From Chloroflexota bacterium (GTDB lineage Bacteria > Chloroflexota > Anaerolineae > B4-G1 > DUEL01), in the NCBI GenBank assembly GCA_014874475.1, contig JADBJJ010000026.1, positions 186,001 through 250,000 on the forward strand: a DNA stretch of 64,000 nucleotides, written 5' to 3'. Below are positions 14,435-23,246 of this stretch, one piece after another (position 1 is the first letter of the stretch; every line of letters begins with the position of its first letter). The notes beneath the pieces are model-generated. The model made no database searches, was not told the DNA's origin, and saw only the letters and a list, made by a program, of their open reading frames with translations. Both the position numbers and the translations under genes were made by a program.

Positions 14435-16216
14435 ATGTCCAAGAAGTGGTCTATTGCGGCCATCGTAGCCGTGGTGGCTATGCTGGTGGTCACCGCCTGC
14501 CAGCCGACGGAGGTGGTGAAGACCGTGGTGGTGACCGTTCCTGGCGAGGCCAAAGAAATCGTGGTGACGGCGACTCCGGAGCCGGTGGGCCGTCCCAACA
14601 TCCTGCGCGTCAACCTGGGCCCGGGCGATGTCCCGACGCTGGACCCAGCCCTGGCGACCGACACGTCCTCCGTCCAGGTGATTGATATGCTCACTGTGGG
14701 TCTCACCCGCCTGGACGAGGTGACGCTGGAACTGAAGCCGGGCATGGCCGAGAAGTGGGATGTCTCCGAGGACGGGTTCACCTATACCTTCTACATCCGC
14801 CAGGGCATCCCTTGGGTGGGCTGGAATGGCCAGGCAGTGGAGCAGGTCGTGGATGAAGAGGGTAATCCCCGCATGGTGACTGCTCATGACTTTGAGTACG
14901 GCATCAAGCGGACCTGCAACCCCGAGACCGCCTCGGACTATGCTTACGTCCTGGCCTATGCCGTGAAGGGCTGCAATGAACTCCTGAATGCGGAGGGCTT
15001 TGCCGAGAAGACCTCCGAGGAGAAGCAGGCCCTGATTGACGGCGTGGCGGCCAAGGCGCTGGATGACTACACCCTCCAGGTCACCTTCACCACCCCAGCC
15101 GTCTACAACCTGAACATCATCGGGATGTGGGTGGCCCATGCTATGCCGAAGTGGCTCATTGAAGAGCGGGGTGACCGCTGGACCGAGACGGGCTTCAACC
15201 AGTCCTACGGGCCTTACGCTCTGAAGGAGTGGGTGCACGACTCCTACATCACCATCGTCAAGAACCCGTTCTGGCCCGGCATTGAGAGTTCCCCGCAGGC
15301 CAGCATTGAGGAGATTAAATTCACAATGCTGGATGCGTCCCCGGCCTTCGCTGAGTACGAGGCGGGCAACCTGGATGTGGCGGGCGTTCCTCTGGCCGAT
15401 ATGGATCGCGTGAAGGCCGACCCGGTCCTCTCCAAGGAACTGGTAATCGGGCCGATGGCCTGCACCTACTACTATGGCTTCAACACCTCTAAGACGCCGA
15501 CGGATAACGTCCACCTACGCCGGGCCCTCTCGCTAGCCATTGACCGCCAGGGGCTGGTTGACAACGTCCTCAAGGGCGGTCAGCAGCCGGCCCAGTGGTT
15601 CTGTCGGCCCGGTATGGCGGCCTGCCCCACGATGGATAAGTATCCGGACCTGGGCGTCAAGTACGACCCGGAGAAGGCCAAGGCGGAACTGAAGGCCTAT
15701 ATGGACGAGATGGGCTTCACGGACGTGAGCCAGATCCCCGAGATCATCCTCATGTTCAACACAGCCGAGGGCCACAAGCGGATCGCTGAAGCCATCTCGG
15801 CGATGTGGAAGGAGGTTCTGGGCATCCAGGTGACCATCACCAACCAGGAGTGGAAGGTCTACCTGAAGACGATCCAGGAAGACTCCCCCAACGTCTGGCG
15901 GCTGGGCTGGTGCATGGACTACCCGGATGCCAACAACTGGACCCGGGAAGTCTTCGCCATCGGTGGGCATGAGGAAGCCGCCACCCAGTGGCGCAACGAG
16001 GAGTTCACGAAACTCCTGGAGGAGGCGGCCCTGGAGAAAGATCCGGCCAAACGGCAAGATATGTACGCTCAGGCCGAGCAGATTCTGGTCTGGGAGGACG
16101 CGGCCATCGCTCCCATCTACTGGTACACTCGCGTCACCTGCACCAAGCCGTACGTGAACCGCACCTTCTCCCAGCACGGCCACGAGATGTTTGAGAAGTG
16201 GAGCATCCAGCCGTAG
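14435..16216 (+). CDS. Oligopeptide-binding lipoprotein of the ABC transporter (SBP family 5)
   Basis: This 593-residue extracytoplasmic receptor delivers peptides to the permeases downstream. It starts with a lipoprotein signal (MSKKWSIAAIVAV) ending in the lipobox VVTAC, so Cys22 is the lipidated residue. A Val/Thr-rich spacer (VVKTVVVTV, EIVVTATPEP) follows, as is common in Chloroflexota binding proteins. The body is family 5: LDPALATDT near the start, then YTFYIRQGIPW, and GWCMDYPDANNW near the ligand cleft. I start at 14435 because AGGAGGA precedes it; the frame is open upstream. Confidence 0.92.
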   Translation: MSKKWSIAAIVAVVAMLVVTACQPTEVVKTVVVTVPGEAKEIVVTATPEPVGRPNILRVNLGPGDVPTLDPALATDTSSVQVIDMLTVGLTRLDEVTLELKPGMAEKWDVSEDGFTYTFYIRQGIPWVGWNGQAVEQVVDEEGNPRMVTAHDFEYGIKRTCNPETASDYAYVLAYAVKGCNELLNAEGFAEKTSEEKQALIDGVAAKALDDYTLQVTFTTPAVYNLNIIGMWVAHAMPKWLIEERGDRWTETGFNQSYGPYALKEWVHDSYITIVKNPFWPGIESSPQASIEEIKFTMLDASPAFAEYEAGNLDVAGVPLADMDRVKADPVLSKELVIGPMACTYYYGFNTSKTPTDNVHLRRALSLAIDRQGLVDNVLKGGQQPAQWFCRPGMAACPTMDKYPDLGVKYDPEKAKAELKAYMDEMGFTDVSQIPEIILMFNTAEGHKRIAEAISAMWKEVLGIQVTITNQEWKVYLKTIQEDSPNVWRLGWCMDYPDANNWTREVFAIGGHEEAATQWRNEEFTKLLEEAALEKDPAKRQDMYAQAEQILVWEDAAIAPIYWYTRVTCTKPYVNRTFSQHGHEMFEKWSIQP

Positions 16217-16230
16217 CGTATGGCTCCGAA

Positions 16231-16258
16231 GGGCAGGGCCCCAAAAGGGGCCCTGCCC
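16231..16258 (+). other. Perfect 12-bp hairpin between binding-protein and permease genes
   Basis: GGGCAGGGCCCC (16231-16242), loop AAAA, then GGGGCCCTGCCC (16247-16258). No T-run follows. Position and shape suggest an RNA-stabilising or attenuating hairpin that leaves more binding-protein mRNA than permease mRNA. Confidence 0.7.
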
Positions 16259-16280
16259 ATCCTTCATCCGGAGGTTCTGA

Positions 16281-17336
16281 ATGGGTCGGTACATCGCCCG
16301 TCGTTTCTTATGGACATTGGTGGTGTTGTTGGTTCTCTCACTAGTGACATTCGCTCTGCAACGCGCTGTACCGGGTGGTCCTTTTGACCGCGAGAAAAAA
16401 CTGCCGGAAGAGATTATCCGCAATCTGGAAGCCAAATATCACCTGGATGAACCCTACTGGAAGCAGTATCTGCGGTATCTCAGTGACGTGCTAGTTCCGC
16501 GTATCGTCAAAGGGGAGCCCAAGTCGCTGCTGGAGGAATCCTTGTTTGACATTAAGTTGTGGGATGATTATCACCTGCGCTGGGTCAACCTGGGCCCCTC
16601 CTATAGTTCCCGCAGCCGAACGGTCAACGATATCGTTCGGGAACAACTTCCGGTCTCCTTTCAGTTGGGCGTTGCTGCCCTCACCATTGCCGTTCTCATC
16701 GGCATCCCGATGGGTATCATCGCCGGGCTCAAGCAGAACACCATCTGGGACTATCTTGGCATGAGTGTCGCCATTTTTGGCGTCTCGGTGCCCGTTATCG
16801 CGATGGGTCCGATCCTGGTCTGGATCTTCGGCGTGATGCTCAAGTGGCTCCCGCCTACCGGCTGGGGAGCCAAGCCACCGTATATCCTGTTCTTCATTCC
16901 CAGCGACCTCTCCTGGAACTTCTGGCGCTACGTCCTGATGCCGGCCTTCGCGCTGGGTCTGGGGCAATCCGCTATCATCGCCCGCCTAACCCGCGCCAGC
17001 CTGCTTCAGGTCATTCGGGAAGACTATATCCGCACAGCCCGGGCCAAAGGCTTGCCGGAGCGGCTGGTCGTCCTGCGGCATGCCCTGCGCAACTCTCTTA
17101 TCCCTGTTGTAACGGTGCTGGGCCCGATGTTTGCCGCAGTGGTCACCGGTACCTTCGTCACCGAGCAGATTTTCGGCATCCCGGGTCTGGGCAAGTATTT
17201 TGTCACCAGCGTCACTAACCGGGACTACCCGGTCATTATGGGGACCATCCTGCTGTACGCGATTTTCCTGGTTCTGGCCAATCTGGTGGTGGATATCACG
17301 TACGCCTGGTTGGACCCGCGTATCCGGTACGAGTAG
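16281..17336 (+). CDS. Oligopeptide ABC transporter permease (OppB/DppB type)
   Basis: This 351-residue inner-membrane subunit has an N-terminal helix (RRFLWTLVVLLVLSLVTF) starting right after MGRYIA, as OppB/DppB proteins do. It also has a periplasmic loop of about 100 residues, five further helices and the ATPase-contact EAA loop (RTARAKGLPERLVVLRHAL). GGAGG lies upstream of the ATG at 16281. It forms the translocation channel with the OppC-type protein that follows ten bases later. Confidence 0.93.
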   Translation: MGRYIARRFLWTLVVLLVLSLVTFALQRAVPGGPFDREKKLPEEIIRNLEAKYHLDEPYWKQYLRYLSDVLVPRIVKGEPKSLLEESLFDIKLWDDYHLRWVNLGPSYSSRSRTVNDIVREQLPVSFQLGVAALTIAVLIGIPMGIIAGLKQNTIWDYLGMSVAIFGVSVPVIAMGPILVWIFGVMLKWLPPTGWGAKPPYILFFIPSDLSWNFWRYVLMPAFALGLGQSAIIARLTRASLLQVIREDYIRTARAKGLPERLVVLRHALRNSLIPVVTVLGPMFAAVVTGTFVTEQIFGIPGLGKYFVTSVTNRDYPVIMGTILLYAIFLVLANLVVDITYAWLDPRIRYE

Positions 17337-17346
17337 GAGGATGGGT

Positions 17347-18366
17347 ATGGCAGAGTCCAGTCGTGTAGAGGCATTGCGGACCGCCCTTCCCCAGCGGCGC
17401 AAGACAGCCAGCCTGTGGGCCGATGCCTTGTATCGGTTGAGCCGAAACAAAGCCGCCATTCTGGGGGGGACTCTGGTCATTCTGTTGACACTTACTGCTA
17501 TCTTTGCCCGTTACATCGCGCCCTATCCGTACGATGTACAGGACCGGAATGCCGCCAACGCGATCCCGACCTGGATGCTGGAAATCTTCCCGATGATGAA
17601 ATCCTACGCGGTCATCTCGGATAAGTTTCCTCTGGGGGCGGATTACGTGGGGCGGGATATGCTGAGCCGCCTGATTTACGGCACTCAGATTTCCCTTGCT
17701 GTCGCTTATGTGGGTCCCATTATCGCTCTGCTGGTAGGAACGATCTATGGCTTGATCTCGGGCTATTTCAGCAGGTGGGTGGATAATATTATGATGCGCT
17801 TCGTGGACCTGATGTATGCCTTTCCCAGCCTGCTGCTCATCATCCTGATGATGGCGTTCTTCCGATCCACCTTTGCCCAGAGCGAGCCCGGAACGTTTGC
17901 CTATGTGATGAACAAGATTGATGAGCGCTTCGGCGGGATGCTCTTCATATTCATTGGCATCGGTCTGACGGCCTGGATGGGCACGGCTCGGCTGGCCCGG
18001 GGGCAAGTCCTCTCTATCCGGGAGCAGGATTTCGTGCTGGCTGCGCGAGCAGTAGGTGCCAGCCACCTGCGCATCATCTTCTCTCACATCATGCCCAACA
18101 TTCTGGGCCCTCTGGTCATCACGGTTACGCTGGCGATTCCCGGCTACATCACCACCGAGGCGTTCCTGAGTTTCATCGGCCTGGGCGTCAATCCGCCGAC
18201 TCCCAGTTGGGGCTCCATGATTTCCGACGGGAGCCAGGCCATCCGCACCTACCCGCCGCAGGCCATCCTCCCAGCGCTGGCTCTCTCCATCACGATGTTC
18301 GCCTTCAACTTCCTGGGAGACGGTCTGCGGGATGCGCTGGACCCGCGCTTGCGGGGGACGCAGTAG
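17347..18366 (+). CDS. Oligopeptide ABC transporter permease (OppC/DppC type)
   Basis: This 339-residue partner permease has the OppC N-terminal helix (KAAILGGTLVILLTLTAIF), a long periplasmic loop, and the EAA loop (LAARAVGASHLRIIFSHIMP) before the last helices. The C-terminus AFNFLGDGLRDALDPRL is diagnostic of OppC/DppC. AGGAGG touches an ATG at 17341, but a second in-frame ATG at 17347 has correct spacing, so I use that one. A terminator follows at 18383. Confidence 0.92.
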   Translation: MAESSRVEALRTALPQRRKTASLWADALYRLSRNKAAILGGTLVILLTLTAIFARYIAPYPYDVQDRNAANAIPTWMLEIFPMMKSYAVISDKFPLGADYVGRDMLSRLIYGTQISLAVAYVGPIIALLVGTIYGLISGYFSRWVDNIMMRFVDLMYAFPSLLLIILMMAFFRSTFAQSEPGTFAYVMNKIDERFGGMLFIFIGIGLTAWMGTARLARGQVLSIREQDFVLAARAVGASHLRIIFSHIMPNILGPLVITVTLAIPGYITTEAFLSFIGLGVNPPTPSWGSMISDGSQAIRTYPPQAILPALALSITMFAFNFLGDGLRDALDPRLRGTQ

Positions 18367-18382
18367 CCAGCGCGCTGGCAAC

Positions 18383-18419
18383 AAGGGGGGGCGGTCTGTG
18401 GGCAGGCCGTCCCCTTTTT
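18383..18419 (+). terminator. Terminator of the oligopeptide operon
   Basis: A G-rich arm starting at 18383 pairs with GGCCGTCCCCTT (18405-18416), with a small bulge, and ends in five T residues. Confidence 0.8.
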
Positions 18420-18468
18420 CATTCGCCGATTCTCTGCTCTCCGACTCTCTTTGATTCTTAGATTTCCT

Positions 18469-19425
18469 ATGTCATCTGTCCAATCTTTCGCCGAACGGCT
18501 CATCGCCAACGTGGAGCGGGTGATCGTCGGAAAGCGGGAGGCTGTAGAGTTGACCATCATCGGCCTCCTCTGCCAGGGCCATCTGCTCATTGAGGACGTC
18601 CCCGGCACCGGCAAGACTATGCTGGCCCGGAGCATCGCCCGCTCCCTGGGTTGTTCCTTCAGCCGCATCCAGTTCACGCCGGACATGCTTCCCAGCGATG
18701 TTACCGGCGTCTCCATCTACAACCAGGCCACCCGCCAGTTTGAGTTCCGTCCCGGCCCCATTATGGCCCAGATCGTCCTGGCGGACGAGATCAACCGGGC
18801 CACGCCCAAGACCCAGGCGGCGCTCCTGGAGGCGATGGAGGAGCGGCAGATTACTGTGGACGGCGTCACCCGGCCCCTGCCCCGTCCCTTTATGGTGCTG
18901 GCCACCCAGAACCCCATTGAGTACGAGGGGACCTTTCCCCTGCCGGAGGCGCAACTGGACCGCTTCCTCCTGCGCATCCGCCTGGGCTACCCGGTGGTGG
19001 AGGACGAAGTGCGCATTCTGGAGCGCCAGCAGTACCGCCACCCGATAGAGGAACTGGAGACGGTCGCCTCGGTGGAGGAGTTGCTGGAGGCTCAAGAGGC
19101 CATCCGGACCGTCTACGTGGCGCCCGCGGTGAAGCGGTACATCGTGGAACTGACTCGCCGCACTCGCGAATATCCTGACATCTATCTGGGGGCCAGTCCG
19201 CGCGGGAGCCTCACTCTCTACCGGACCGGGCAGGCCCGGGCCGCCATCTCCGGGCGGGATTTCGTCCTCCCCGACGACGTGAAGGCACTGGCTCTCCCAG
19301 CCCTGTGCCATCGGGTCATTATCGGCCCTACGGCCCGGATGCGGGATGTGACTGCCGAGGAGATGGTAGCGGAAATCCTTCGCCAGGTCCCCGTCCCCGG
19401 CGGCGATGTCTCCCCGGATAGATGA
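18469..19425 (+). CDS. MoxR-type AAA+ ATPase
   Basis: This 318-residue AAA+ chaperone-like ATPase has Walker [12 protein letters not shown] at about 45-55, Walker [21 protein letters not shown] (MoxR signature), and sensor 1 in [11 protein letters not shown]. MoxR ATPases usually act with DUF58 and von Willebrand proteins to mature enzyme complexes or respond to envelope stress. The next gene is indeed a DUF58 protein. I use ATG 18469; a TTG at 18451 is in frame but has no better ribosome site. Confidence 0.92.
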   Translation: MSSVQSFAERLIANVERVIVGKREAVELTIIGLLCQGHLLIEDVPGTGKTMLARSIARSLGCSFSRIQFTPDMLPSDVTGVSIYNQATRQFEFRPGPIMAQIVLADEINRATPKTQAALLEAMEERQITVDGVTRPLPRPFMVLATQNPIEYEGTFPLPEAQLDRFLLRIRLGYPVVEDEVRILERQQYRHPIEELETVASVEELLEAQEAIRTVYVAPAVKRYIVELTRRTREYPDIYLGASPRGSLTLYRTGQARAAISGRDFVLPDDVKALALPALCHRVIIGPTARMRDVTAEEMVAEILRQVPVPGGDVSPDR

Positions 19426-19438
19426 TGCTTTATGCCCT

Positions 19439-20689
19439 ATGCCCACCCTCTGGCTCCTCCTGATCCTCCTTGTCGCCAGCGCGGCCGCCCTGGCCCTGAC
19501 CGGCAATCCTCTCTACGCCCATCTGACTTATCTTTGGATCCTTGTCCTGCTGGTCAGCCGGATATGGTCGGCGCTGGTTCTGCGCGGGGTGGAAGTGCGC
19601 CGTCAGGCCCGCACCCTGCGCGCCCAGATGGGCCAGGTCTTTGAGGAACGGTTTGAGGTCCTGAACCCTGGCCGCTGGACCCGGTTGTGGCTGGAGGTCC
19701 GGGACTGCTCTTCGCTTCCTCATTCTCGGGGCTCGCGGGTGCTTTCTATGATCGGCCCTCGCCAGCGGTACCGCTATCTGGCCCGCGCCCGTCTGACTTC
19801 CCGGGGCGTCTTCCCTCTGGGACCCACCGAAGTCCGTTCCGGCGACCCCTTCGGCCTCTTCCCGGTCCGACGGGAGTTCCCCCCCACGGCCACTCTCGTC
19901 GTCTATCCGATGACGGTGGAGGTGCGGGCGTTTCCGTCCCCGTCGGGGCTTCTGCCGGGCGGGGAGGCGCTCCGCCGCCGGACTCATCAGATCACTCCCA
20001 ACGCCGCCGGAGTGCGGGAGTATGCTCCCGGCGACCCCCTGAACCGCATCCACTGGCCTAGTACGGCCCGCCGAGACCGGCTCATCGTCAAAGAGTTTGA
20101 ACTGGACCCTCAGGCAGAGGTCTGGATTTTTGTGGATGCCGAACGCGCCGTCCACCATGCCCTTCCTTCCGTTCCGATCGTTCCGGCGGACGAACTCCTC
20201 TGGCGGCCCCTCGGCCCGGTCACCCTGCCGCCCTCCACAGAGGAGTATGCGGTGACGGTCGCGGCTTCGGTGGGGCAGTACTTCCTGCGCCGGGGGCGGG
20301 CCGTAGGGCTGGTTTGCCAGGGGGCCGGGCTCACCGTCCTTCCCCCGGACCGGGGCGGGCGGCAACTGCGGAAGATTCTGGAGGCGTTGGCCCTGCTTCG
20401 GGCCGATGGCGACCTTCCCTTTTCGGCGCTCCTGGGCGTCCAGGCCCGCCATCTCCCGCGGGGGAGCACCGTCGTCTTGATTACTCCTTCCGCCCGGCGG
20501 GATGTCGCGGTGGCGGCGGACCAGTTGGTTCGCCGGGGACTGCGCCCGGTGATGGTCTTGCTGGATGCCGCCACCTTCGGTGGCCCGCCCGGGACGGAGG
20601 AATTGGCGGCGGCGCTGCGGGCACTGCAGGTGCCCGTCTTGCGGGTGGCCTGCGGGGCTGACTTGACCGTGGCTCTGAGCAGCGGCTGA
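19439..20689 (+). CDS. DUF58 membrane protein, MoxR partner
   Basis: From ATG 19439 the protein has 416 residues. Two closely spaced N-terminal hydrophobic segments (LWLLLILLVASAAALAL, then YLWILVLLVS) are followed by a beta domain with RSGDPFGLF and by the DUF58 hallmark VREYAPGDPLNRIHWPS at about residues 196-212. A von Willebrand-like half follows (VWIFVDAERAVHH). It is translated right after the MoxR gene. An in-frame ATG at 19406 would overlap moxR by 20 bases; neither start has a clear ribosome site. A role in envelope maintenance is inferred from the pair. Confidence 0.88.
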   Translation: MPTLWLLLILLVASAAALALTGNPLYAHLTYLWILVLLVSRIWSALVLRGVEVRRQARTLRAQMGQVFEERFEVLNPGRWTRLWLEVRDCSSLPHSRGSRVLSMIGPRQRYRYLARARLTSRGVFPLGPTEVRSGDPFGLFPVRREFPPTATLVVYPMTVEVRAFPSPSGLLPGGEALRRRTHQITPNAAGVREYAPGDPLNRIHWPSTARRDRLIVKEFELDPQAEVWIFVDAERAVHHALPSVPIVPADELLWRPLGPVTLPPSTEEYAVTVAASVGQYFLRRGRAVGLVCQGAGLTVLPPDRGGRQLRKILEALALLRADGDLPFSALLGVQARHLPRGSTVVLITPSARRDVAVAADQLVRRGLRPVMVLLDAATFGGPPGTEELAAALRALQVPVLRVACGADLTVALSSG

Positions 20690-20861
20690 CCCGATAAGAT
20701 CTCTTCTGTTCCTCTCCCCTTTCGTTGGAGTGAGCGTATAAAGAGGCGTCCCGGACCTGGAGTAAGAGGCCTGCGGAGGCTGAAATCCGGCTTGTCCAGG
20801 GGCTCCATAGCCCGAGGGGCCTCGTTTTCTGGGCCCGGACGTTTCCCGCATCGGGCTTCTC
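20690..20861. other. Spacer with possible RNA folds, no gene
   Basis: Bases 20720-20850 hold several GC-rich complementary stretches (for example CCCGGAC at about 20751 and GTCCGGG read from the opposite strand near 20835). I cannot assign a known RNA family or an open frame. Confidence 0.25.
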
Positions 20862-20889
20862 TTGACAAATTGATTAGAAGTTCTATAAT
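20862..20889 (+). promoter_or_regulatory. Consensus promoter for the DUF4870 gene
   Basis: TTGACA (20862-20867) and TATAAT (20884-20889), both perfect, with 16 bases between. They lie 46 bases upstream of the ATG. Confidence 0.85.
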
Positions 20890-20934
20890 TAGGATGTTAT
20901 CGTTTCCCCCTATCTACCAATAAAGGAGAACGCC

Positions 20935-21261
20935 ATGGCCGAGGCAGGATATGGAGAAGTCACTCAGGACGATAAACTGTGGGCCCTTCTCTCATGGCTC
21001 ATCTGGATCATCGCCCTGATCGCCCTCTTAATGGAAGACAAAAAGTCCCGCCCCTTCATCCGCTACAATGCTGTCCAATCCCTGGCGCTGGCAGTGGTCG
21101 GCTGGGTACTGTCCCTCGTCCTCAGTTTCGTCGTCGTCGGCTGCATCGTCGGCGTTGCCTGGCTGGTCTACGTCATCGTCCTGGCCATCCAGTCCTACCA
21201 GGGCAAGTGGGTCACCATTCCTTTCCTGACCGATTTCTGCAAGAAGCAGGGCTGGATTTAA
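20935..21261 (+). CDS. DUF4870-family small membrane protein
   Basis: This 108-residue protein has the DUF4870 pattern: a short polar start (MAEAGYGEVTQDDKLWALLS), a first helix, then EDKKSRPFIRYNAVQSLAL (the conserved basic/Asn-Ala-Gln stretch) and two further helices. The C-terminus is soluble and basic (CKKQGWI). The function of the family is unknown. AAAGGAG precedes the ATG, and a perfect promoter suggests strong, constitutive expression. Confidence 0.85.
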   Translation: MAEAGYGEVTQDDKLWALLSWLIWIIALIALLMEDKKSRPFIRYNAVQSLALAVVGWVLSLVLSFVVVGCIVGVAWLVYVIVLAIQSYQGKWVTIPFLTDFCKKQGWI

Positions 21262-21283
21262 ACCCCACCTGTATGAAACCGAA

Positions 21284-21314
21284 GGTGCCAGGCATTTCAG
21301 AAATGCCTGGCACC
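21284..21314 (+). repeat. 31-base palindrome before the deacetylase start
   Basis: GGTGCCAGGCATTTC and its exact complement flank a single A (21299). The 15-bp palindrome ends six bases before the ATG at 21320, where a ribosome site would be expected. A related word (AGTGCCTGGCC) forms the terminator at 50031-50066. Confidence 0.85.
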
Positions 21315-21319
21315 CACAG

Positions 21320-22273
21320 ATGTTGATGCGCGTCTCCTGGCTGACCCGTTTTCTGTTCCCCATCGGCGTGCTGGCGGCGGTGACCTTTTTTGTCGCCCGT
21401 GTGCCGCCCGTCTCGCTGGAACATTTGTTTCCCACCCTGACGCCTCCGCCGACGGCTACTCTGCTCCCGCCCACCCCCACTCCATCGCCTACGCCGACGC
21501 CGACTCCTACGCCCACTCCTACCCCAACGCCGATGCCTACTCCCACGCCAACCCCAACACCTACCCCGACCCCCGGCCCTCTGCCGGATTTCGCGGAGGT
21601 CCCCATCCTGATGTACCACTATGTGGAGGACCCGCCGCCGAACGCGGACCGCATCCGGCGAGACCTGACCGTCCGCCCTGAAATGTTTGAGGCTCAGTTG
21701 CAGTACCTGGCCGAAGCCGGATACCATACCATCACCCTGACCGATCTGTACCTCCACCTGACGGAAGGGCGTCCCCTGCCGGAGAAGCCCGTCATCCTGA
21801 CCTTTGACGATGGCTACCGGGATGCCTATACCGTTGTCTTCCCCCTGCTGCAGAAGTACGGGTTCGTGGGGACATTCTTCGTTCTGGCGACCCCCGCTCA
21901 CTACGGGAGTCCGCTGTATCTGGACTGGGGGATGATGAAGGAAATGGCGGACGCCGGGATGGAGATTCAGGGGCACGGACGGGATCACGTGGACCTGCGC
22001 GGGAAGTCCTACGAATTTCTGGTCTACCAGATTCTGGGGATCAAGGAGGCGGTGGAGTACCACACAGGTCGGCCGGTGCGGTTTTTCTGCTATCCGTCCG
22101 GCCAGTACGATGCCAGCGTGATTGCTGTTGTGCGCTCTGCCGGGTATTGGGGTGCGGTGACGACTGAGTATGGCCGCATCCACACCCGCGAAGACCTCTA
22201 CACTCTCCACCGCATCCGCATTCGCGGCTCCGACACGCTGGAAAGTTTCATCGCCAAAGTGGAGGGGCCGTAA
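21320..22273 (+). CDS. Polysaccharide deacetylase (NodB family) with Thr-Pro linker
   Basis: This 317-residue envelope protein has an N-terminal membrane anchor (RFLFPIGVLAAVTFFVA), a Pro/Thr repeat linker at about residues 40-85 that spans the wall, and a NodB deacetylase domain. The metal Asp and catalytic Asp lie in ILTFDDGYRDAY. The two His of the HxxxH motif are in GHGRDHVD, and YHYVEDPP lies near the start of the domain. It probably removes acetyl groups from a cell-surface glycan. ATG 21320 has no ribosome site because a palindrome fills that place; ATG 21326 is an alternative. Confidence 0.85.
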   Translation: MLMRVSWLTRFLFPIGVLAAVTFFVARVPPVSLEHLFPTLTPPPTATLLPPTPTPSPTPTPTPTPTPTPTPMPTPTPTPTPTPTPGPLPDFAEVPILMYHYVEDPPPNADRIRRDLTVRPEMFEAQLQYLAEAGYHTITLTDLYLHLTEGRPLPEKPVILTFDDGYRDAYTVVFPLLQKYGFVGTFFVLATPAHYGSPLYLDWGMMKEMADAGMEIQGHGRDHVDLRGKSYEFLVYQILGIKEAVEYHTGRPVRFFCYPSGQYDASVIAVVRSAGYWGAVTTEYGRIHTREDLYTLHRIRIRGSDTLESFIAKVEGP

Positions 22274-22299
22274 TTGACCCCCCATAGCCATAAAGGGCA

Positions 22300-22344
22300 C
22301 ACAAAGGGCACGAAGTCATATTTTAAACCTGCGTGCCCTTTGTG
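22300..22344. terminator. Bidirectional terminator between convergent genes
   Basis: CACAAAGGGCACG (22300-22312) pairs with CGTGCCCTTTGTG (22332-22344) in a perfect 13-bp stem between two convergent stop codons (22273 and 22356). T/A-rich bases lie inside the loop. The words belong to a repeat family seen in other spacers of the window. Confidence 0.7.
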
Positions 22345-22355
22345 GTTTCAGATAA

Positions 22356-23246
22356 TCAGTAGTTCGTCGTCTGGTCTATCAGGCCCTTCTCCCGGGCCTG
22401 CCGGTCACACAGGCGGAAAGCGACGACCGCCAGTAACCCAAAGAGAACGGACAGGCCTGCCAGAATGCCCAGGAGTTGGCCGTTCGTGAAACCGGAGAGG
22501 GTGGCGAAACCGCTGGCAATATCCCCCAGTAGGGAGCGGCGGATCAGTTCCAGCCAGTAGGTGATCGGCATCGCGAACCCCAAAGGCCGTAGCCACGGCG
22601 GAAGGACCTCCAGCGGGAAGATGGCCCCACTGAGAAGATAGAGCGCCCCCGCTACCGCCTCGCCGATAAGGAAAAAATGATGGGCGATCATCAAACTTAC
22701 GCTGGCCAGTACCAGCCCCATTAGGGCCAGCATCATCACCCCCAGGGTTAGCGACAGCAAAAAGAGAGGCCAATCCACCCGGTCGGGGTGGAACGGCACG
22801 TGGAGGAAGAGTACTCCAGCGGCCAGGGTGATGAGGACGGCGAAAGAGCCGGTCAGGAAGCGGGCCACCCCTCGCCCCAGCCAGTAGGCAGGGATGCGGA
22901 TAGGGGCGACGTAGATGTACTTCAACGTTCGGTAGTGCTCCCGGTCGTCTATCACTGCCCAGGAGACTCCCGTCATCACTGCGCCAACGTAGATGTAGAA
23001 AGCATTGCCCAGGTAGATGTACGGGAAGACCGGATTCTCAAACTGGCCGTTTGTGATGACGCCGTACATCACTACCAGGATGGCTGCCGAGGCCAGCGGC
23101 TTCAACATGGAGTAGATGGCAAACAGGAAGGGGTCGGTCCAGTTGGACTCAATCTGCCAACCCAGCCACGCGGCAACGCGGAACGACCGCCAGGCGGCGG
23201 CCCATCGCTCTGGCAAACGGGTGTCCCGATAACTGGCAGCCCTCAT
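22356..23246 (-). CDS. ABC-2 type permease, second subunit
   Basis: This 296-residue protein has six predicted helices in the ABC-2 layout, with an amphipathic N-terminus (WAAAWRSFRVAAWLGWQIE) and a late conserved stretch LLSGAIFPLEVLPPWLRPLG followed by ITYWLELIRRSLLG. It is the last gene of a three-gene exporter operon (ATPase, permease, permease). Its ATG overlaps the preceding stop as ATGA. The substrate may be a drug, lipid or polysaccharide; the sequence does not decide. Confidence 0.85.
   Translation of the reverse strand: MRAASYRDTRLPERWAAAWRSFRVAAWLGWQIESNWTDPFLFAIYSMLKPLASAAILVVMYGVITNGQFENPVFPYIYLGNAFYIYVGAVMTGVSWAVIDDREHYRTLKYIYVAPIRIPAYWLGRGVARFLTGSFAVLITLAAGVLFLHVPFHPDRVDWPLFLLSLTLGVMMLALMGLVLASVSLMIAHHFFLIGEAVAGALYLLSGAIFPLEVLPPWLRPLGFAMPITYWLELIRRSLLGDIASGFATLSGFTNGQLLGILAGLSVLFGLLAVVAFRLCDRQAREKGLIDQTTNY

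Noticed and set aside
15533-16435. Antisense frame of 300 codons across the binding protein and permease genes
   Set aside because: It spans two conserved genes and the hairpin between them and reads as a reverse-strand shadow.
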